A DNA stretch of 10,168 nt. It comes from Gemmatimonadota bacterium. Its GTDB lineage: Bacteria; Gemmatimonadota; Gemmatimonadetes; Gemmatimonadales; Gemmatimonadaceae. Numbering within the stretch: the stretch's first letter is position 1; each line of letters opens with the position of its first letter. Where the stretch lies: contig JAEUJK010000456.1 of NCBI GenBank assembly GCA_016794735.1, positions 1 through 10,168 on the forward strand. The letters are read 5' to 3'. The notes below the pieces were generated by a model that was not told the DNA's origin, did not search any database, and saw only the letters and a list, made by a program, of their open reading frames with translations. This document shows, piece after piece, positions 7,155-10,168 of this stretch. Position numbers and translations under genes: made by a program.

Positions 7155-7934
7155 TCAGGCTCCCGCGTACACGTAGCCCGCGCCGCTCGACTGCGCCATC
7201 GCCATCGCGGCGACGATGGCCGGCACCACGGTCACGCCAGGCAGCATGTTGGCCTTGAGTTCCGCGCGCACCTCGGCGTAGGGCCGCTGCGTGGACGCCA
7301 TCACGCGACGGATCACCCCGCGGAAGACGTTGTTGCAGAACAACACCATCGCCCCGCGCTCTTGCAGGACGTTCACGCCGAACTCGGCCATCGACTCCGT
7401 GGGCAGGGGTTGCCACCAGACGTTGCGAACGGCTAACTGCCCGGTGCGCACGTCGGTCGTCTTGCTGGACTCGCCGAACTTGTACTTCGCCCACATCGCA
7501 TCATTGAAGACGATCGGGTAGGCGTCGCCGCTGATGCCGAGGATGGCAATGACGTTGGGCGTGGTCTCCTGCCAGCCGTCGCGCATGCCATTCAGGTAGT
7601 TCCTGGCGTAGTACAAGCCACCGCCATCGGCATATGCACCGATGTCGAACACCAGCTTGTGTTTCGCACTGGCGAGTCGCGTGAGCCAGCTGTGGTCCCA
7701 TGGGCCATCGAGCGAGGTCGACGGGATGGGGAGCTGCGGCGCGGAGCGTCCCGGGCGGTTGCTCGCGGCAGCAGCAGCCGGAGTCGGCGTCGGAGCGGGT
7801 GCGGGTGTGGCGGCAGGCGTGGCGCCGGTTGCCGCGGCGCAACCAGCGGCCACCAGGGCGAGGCTACCTGTTCCGAGCTGGGCGACGAAATCCCGGCGGG
7901 ACGCGTGTACGGTCGAAGGGTCCGAGCTGGACAT
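7155..7934 (-). CDS. Tat-exported DsrE-like protein, probable lipoprotein
   Basis: A 259-residue exported protein with a DsrE/DsrF-like fold. The ATG at 7934 is preferred over TTG 7964 or GTG 7958 because it puts the Tat motif SRRDFV (12-17) close to the N-terminus. A hydrophobic stretch follows, ending in VAAGC (Cys32), a near-lipobox that suggests a membrane-anchored lipoprotein. Residues about 33-68 are a low-complexity Ala/Pro/Thr linker. The C-terminal domain (from about residue 78) has DsrE-type features: HKLVFDIGAY, VIAILGISGDAYPIVFNDAMW, a single Cys200 at the end of a strand (VLFCNN), and the end motif LPGVTVVPA followed by AMAQSSGAGYVY. DsrE-family proteins are known for sulfur relay, usually in the cytoplasm; the exported version here has no assigned role. 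It is convergent with the PQQ gene and divergent from padR, possibly sharing padR's control region. Confidence 0.75.
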   Translation of the reverse strand: MSSSDPSTVHASRRDFVAQLGTGSLALVAAGCAAATGATPAATPAPAPTPTPAAAAASNRPGRSAPQLPIPSTSLDGPWDHSWLTRLASAKHKLVFDIGAYADGGGLYYARNYLNGMRDGWQETTPNVIAILGISGDAYPIVFNDAMWAKYKFGESSKTTDVRTGQLAVRNVWWQPLPTESMAEFGVNVLQERGAMVLFCNNVFRGVIRRVMASTQRPYAEVRAELKANMLPGVTVVPAIVAAMAMAQSSGAGYVYAGA

Positions 7935-8046
7935 GGCGAGGGTCGGCGAAGGGTGCACCGCCAATCTATAGAAAGCGTGCGATGTTGCACCGCGACGGTC
8001 GTAGCATCCTCCCGAAACCTATGTGCGTGGCGCACGTAGTGGCGGC
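7935..8046. promoter_or_regulatory. Divergent intergenic region between the DsrE-like gene and padR
   Basis: These 112 bp must hold promoters for both genes. On the minus strand, TATAGA (complement of 7965-7970) is a possible -10, about 30 nt before the DsrE-like start, but no good -35 is spaced correctly. On the + strand, TTGCAC (7985-7990) could be a -35, without a clear -10. A second, weaker dyad GTGC-N6-GCAC (7977-7990) resembles the core of the main palindrome at 8019-8039. Confidence 0.45.
8019..8039. promoter_or_regulatory. Candidate PadR operator (imperfect palindrome)
   Basis: CTATGTGCG and CGCACGTAG flank TGG: 9-bp arms whose only imperfection is one G-T pair. It ends 7 nt before the padR ATG at 8047. 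PadR-family repressors typically bind ATGT/ACAT-like dyads in their own promoter, so autoregulation is the simplest reading. Binding is inferred, not shown. Confidence 0.55.
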
Positions 8047-8373
8047 ATGGCCACCCTGCGCCCCATCGAGTTCGAGATCCTCCTCTCCCTCGCCGGAGAG
8101 GAGCGCCACGGATACGCGATCATCCAGGACATCGCGGCCCGCAGCGGCGAGACGGTAGAAACCGGAACGCTGTATCGCGCCCTGCAACGCCTCACCGAGG
8201 CCGACCTCGCGAGGCCCGTTGCACAACGCCGCACGACACCTGGCGACGATGAGCGCCGACAGTACTACGCCATCACCGCGGCCGGTCGGCAGGCCGCGAG
8301 CGCCGAAGCGCGACGACTCGCCGCGCTCGTCGACGTGGCGCGCGCCGTGCGCCTCCTCCCGCGCACGTCATGA
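8047..8373 (+). CDS. PadR-family winged-helix transcriptional regulator
   Basis: A 108-residue regulator, the usual size for the short PadR type that regularly accompanies orphan permease genes in Acidobacteria and Gemmatimonadota. The ATG at 8047 is chosen because the protein then begins at the conserved domain (MATLRPIEFEILLSLAG). The upstream GTG at 8023 lies inside the palindrome and only adds a Gly/Arg-rich tail. Typical features are HGYAI (21-25), the recognition-helix region ETGTLYRALQRL (38-49), and the wing DERRQYYAITAAGR (68-81), followed by a short C-terminal helix for dimerisation. Its TGA overlaps the ATG of the permease by 4 nt, so the two are translationally coupled. It probably represses its own operon through the palindrome just upstream. 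The inducing ligand is unknown. Confidence 0.93.
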   Translation: MATLRPIEFEILLSLAGEERHGYAIIQDIAARSGETVETGTLYRALQRLTEADLARPVAQRRTTPGDDERRQYYAITAAGRQAASAEARRLAALVDVARAVRLLPRTS

Positions 8374-10168
8374 CACGCGCCTGGATCCTCGCCTATCGGG
8401 TCGCCCTGCTCGCCTTCCCGCGCGCGTTTCGCAGGCGCTGGGGGCAGGGAATGCTCGATGCCTTTCTCGATGGACTGACCGCTGGCGACGCGCAGCAACG
8501 CACGGCATATGCACTGCGCGAGTTGCGCACGTTGTGCGCGACGGGATTCCGCGAGCGGTTCTTCACTGACACGCGCCAGCTCCAACTGCTCCACCTCACC
8601 GACATTCGCTACGCCCTCCGCCTGCTCACACGCAGCCCGGGATTTGCGCTGCTCACGGTCCTGGTCCTGGGAGGAGGACTGGGACTGAGCACCTTCACCT
8701 TCTCCTTCCTCTACACGGCGATGGTCCGGCCGCTCCCGTTGGGTGACGGTGCGGAGATCGTACGCCTCATGCAGGCAGAAGGGCCGCGTCGCACCCCGCT
8801 CGACGCGCTCGACATCGTCACGCTGCGTCAGGCCGCACGCACGGTGCGCGAACTCTCACCGTATGTGAGTGCGCAGGTGGTGCTCGGTACGCAGGGCCAG
8901 CGTCGCGCCGTGGATGCGGCCGCCGTGGACGCCGGGATCTTCACCATCGCCCGCACCCCGGCGCGACTCGGTCGGCACCTGCTGCCCTCCGACAACGCCG
9001 CTGGAGCCGAAGCCGTGATGGTGCTGTCGCATCGCACGTGGGAGGTGGCCTTCGGGTCGGATCGCGCGGTCGTGGACCGGTTCGTCGACGTGAACGGCAC
9101 GCGCACGCGCATCGTGGGGGTCATGCCCGAGGGATTCGGCTTCCCGGTCGCCACCGAGGCGTGGATCCCGCTCGGACCATCTGCGCTGGCGCCGAGCGAT
9201 ACCGGCATTCAGTTGAATGTGGCGGGGCGGCTCGTCGCCGGGATGCGCGCGGACGACGCCTCGACGGAACTGACGGGGATTGTCCAACGGGCAGTAGCCG
9301 CACGGGACACCACACGCGGCACCGGCGCACCGCCGTTACTCGTGCGGGCCGAGTCATTCCCGCAGGCGCAGTTCGGCGAGGAACGCGCCCTGGTGTTCGT
9401 GGTGCTGAACCTCGTGGCCGCGCTGATCCTGCTGCTTGCGCTCGTCAACGTCACCAACCTCCTGCTCGCGCGGGCCAACGAGCGCGTGCGAGAAACAGCG
9501 GTCCGCGTGGCACTCGGCGCCAGCACCGCGCGACTGGTGATGCAAGGCATGTGGGAGACGATCATCCTGTGTGTGGTCGGTGGGTTGCTCGGGACGGCAG
9601 CAGCCGCGTGGGGGCTCGAGGCCATCACGCGCTGGACCCAGCAGAACCTCGAGGGAAACCTGGCCTTCTGGTGGGTGTGGCGTCCCGATGGTGTGACGAT
9701 CCTCGTCGCGGGCACGTTTGTCACGATCGCGGTGCTGGTGCTCTGTCTTGCGACGGCGCGTCGTGCCACGCAGGTCAACGTTCGCGAGGTGATCCAGGAC
9801 GGGTCGGTGCGCGGTGGATCGCGGCGTGAGGGGCGCGTGACGCGGATGTTGGTGGTGACCCAGGTGGCGACCGTCACCCTGTTGATGTTCTTCGGCGTCC
9901 TCGCGGGGATCATCGGGCGTCGCCTCGCGCGGCTCGACCTCGGGTTCGATGCGACGCCCGTCATGCAGGTGAGCGTGGATCCCGGAACGAGTCGTTATGT
10001 GGATCGCGCGTCGCGCCAACAGGCCATGACCCGCATCCGCGACGAACTGGCGGCGCGCCCCGGTGTGGACGGTGCGTTGTTGCGCTCCGGCTTGTCGCGG
10101 CCGGAGGCCGGCGGACAGCTCGAGCTTCGCGAGGGTGGCACGACTCGCCGGTTGTCGGCGTGGGTGTA
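8370..10168 (+). CDS. ADOP-type orphan ABC-transporter permease (MacB/FtsX-like), 3'-truncated by the window
   Basis: The frame is open for 599 codons from the ATG at 8370 and runs off the end. Residues about 1-75 form an N-terminal prefix domain (AFPRAFRRRWGQGMLDAF, 15-32) seen in PadR-linked permeases. Then comes the family hallmark DIRYALRLLTRSPGFALLTV (78-97), leading into TM1 (about 92-117) and VRPLPLGDG. A periplasmic MacB-like core follows (about 125-335, with VNGTRTRIVGVMPEGFGFP at 241-259). Predicted TM helices lie near 341-365, 396-417 and 441-461 (FtsX unit; ARANERVRETAVRVALGAS, 367-385). The second duplicated half begins near 488 with TRMLVVTQV and a TM at about 495-517. These proteins are usually around 800 residues, so roughly 200 are missing. 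Orphan here means no ATPase is encoded in this gene or visible in the window. Substrate unknown. Confidence 0.93.
   Translation, partial: MTRAWILAYRVALLAFPRAFRRRWGQGMLDAFLDGLTAGDAQQRTAYALRELRTLCATGFRERFFTDTRQLQLLHLTDIRYALRLLTRSPGFALLTVLVLGGGLGLSTFTFSFLYTAMVRPLPLGDGAEIVRLMQAEGPRRTPLDALDIVTLRQAARTVRELSPYVSAQVVLGTQGQRRAVDAAAVDAGIFTIARTPARLGRHLLPSDNAAGAEAVMVLSHRTWEVAFGSDRAVVDRFVDVNGTRTRIVGVMPEGFGFPVATEAWIPLGPSALAPSDTGIQLNVAGRLVAGMRADDASTELTGIVQRAVAARDTTRGTGAPPLLVRAESFPQAQFGEERALVFVVLNLVAALILLLALVNVTNLLLARANERVRETAVRVALGASTARLVMQGMWETIILCVVGGLLGTAAAAWGLEAITRWTQQNLEGNLAFWWVWRPDGVTILVAGTFVTIAVLVLCLATARRATQVNVREVIQDGSVRGGSRREGRVTRMLVVTQVATVTLLMFFGVLAGIIGRRLARLDLGFDATPVMQVSVDPGTSRYVDRASRQQAMTRIRDELAARPGVDGALLRSGLSRPEAGGQLELREGGTTRRLSAWV

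Noticed and set aside
7737..7870. Repetitive Ala/Pro/Thr-coding stretch as a possible tandem repeat element
   Set aside because: It is the low-complexity linker between the lipoprotein anchor and the DsrE-like domain; no regular DNA repeat unit is present.
9038..9829. 263-residue + strand open frame inside the permease
   Set aside because: Out-of-frame, Arg/Gly-rich reading of the permease gene, whose frame stays open through the whole region with transmembrane segments.
9209..9964. 251-residue minus-strand open frame across the permease
   Set aside because: Antisense shadow rich in Arg, Ser and Thr without a recognisable fold; overlaps conserved FtsX coding sequence.

Overview
The window is about two-thirds G+C, densely packed with genes, and coded mostly on the + strand. 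It looks like chromosomal DNA of a Gemmatimonadota- or Acidobacteriota-like bacterium, with Gemmatimonadota my preference. This rests on gene content: tandem secreted S9 peptidases, Tat-exported enzymes, a PQQ beta-propeller dehydrogenase, and a PadR regulator overlapping an orphan MacB/FtsX-type permease (ADOP type). I cannot prove the taxon from the sequence alone. I see no rRNA, tRNA, CRISPR array, insertion sequence or phage gene.

Region 1 (1-5358) is a tight + strand run. It holds the 3' part of one S9-family serine peptidase (its start lies upstream of the window), a complete paralogous S9 peptidase with a signal peptide, and, 4 nt further on, a Tat-exported GH29 alpha-L-fucosidase. The two peptidases are tandem duplicates. 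Their catalytic domains are about 93% identical, while their propellers have diverged much more.

Region 2 (5359-7154) begins with a 95-nt gap containing two hairpins. A PQQ-dependent dehydrogenase-like beta-propeller protein with a signal peptide follows. It ends 45 nt from the end of a convergent minus-strand gene.

Region 3 (7155-10168) holds a minus-strand Tat-exported DsrE-like protein, probably a lipoprotein. Across a 112-bp divergent intergenic region lies a PadR regulator whose stop codon overlaps (ATGA) the start of a large orphan permease that runs off the window. A near-perfect 9-bp-arm palindrome sits just before the padR start and is a good candidate for its operator.

The first four genes and the DsrE-like gene all appear to encode exported proteins: peptide degradation, fucoside degradation, periplasmic oxidation, and an exported sulfur-relay-like fold. 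The PadR/permease pair is a separate regulated membrane module. I find no clearly new multi-gene system. The best leads are the uneven conservation of the duplicated peptidases, the catalytic-serine codon switch between them, the DYD motif of the PQQ enzyme, the candidate PadR operator, and the exported DsrE-like protein.
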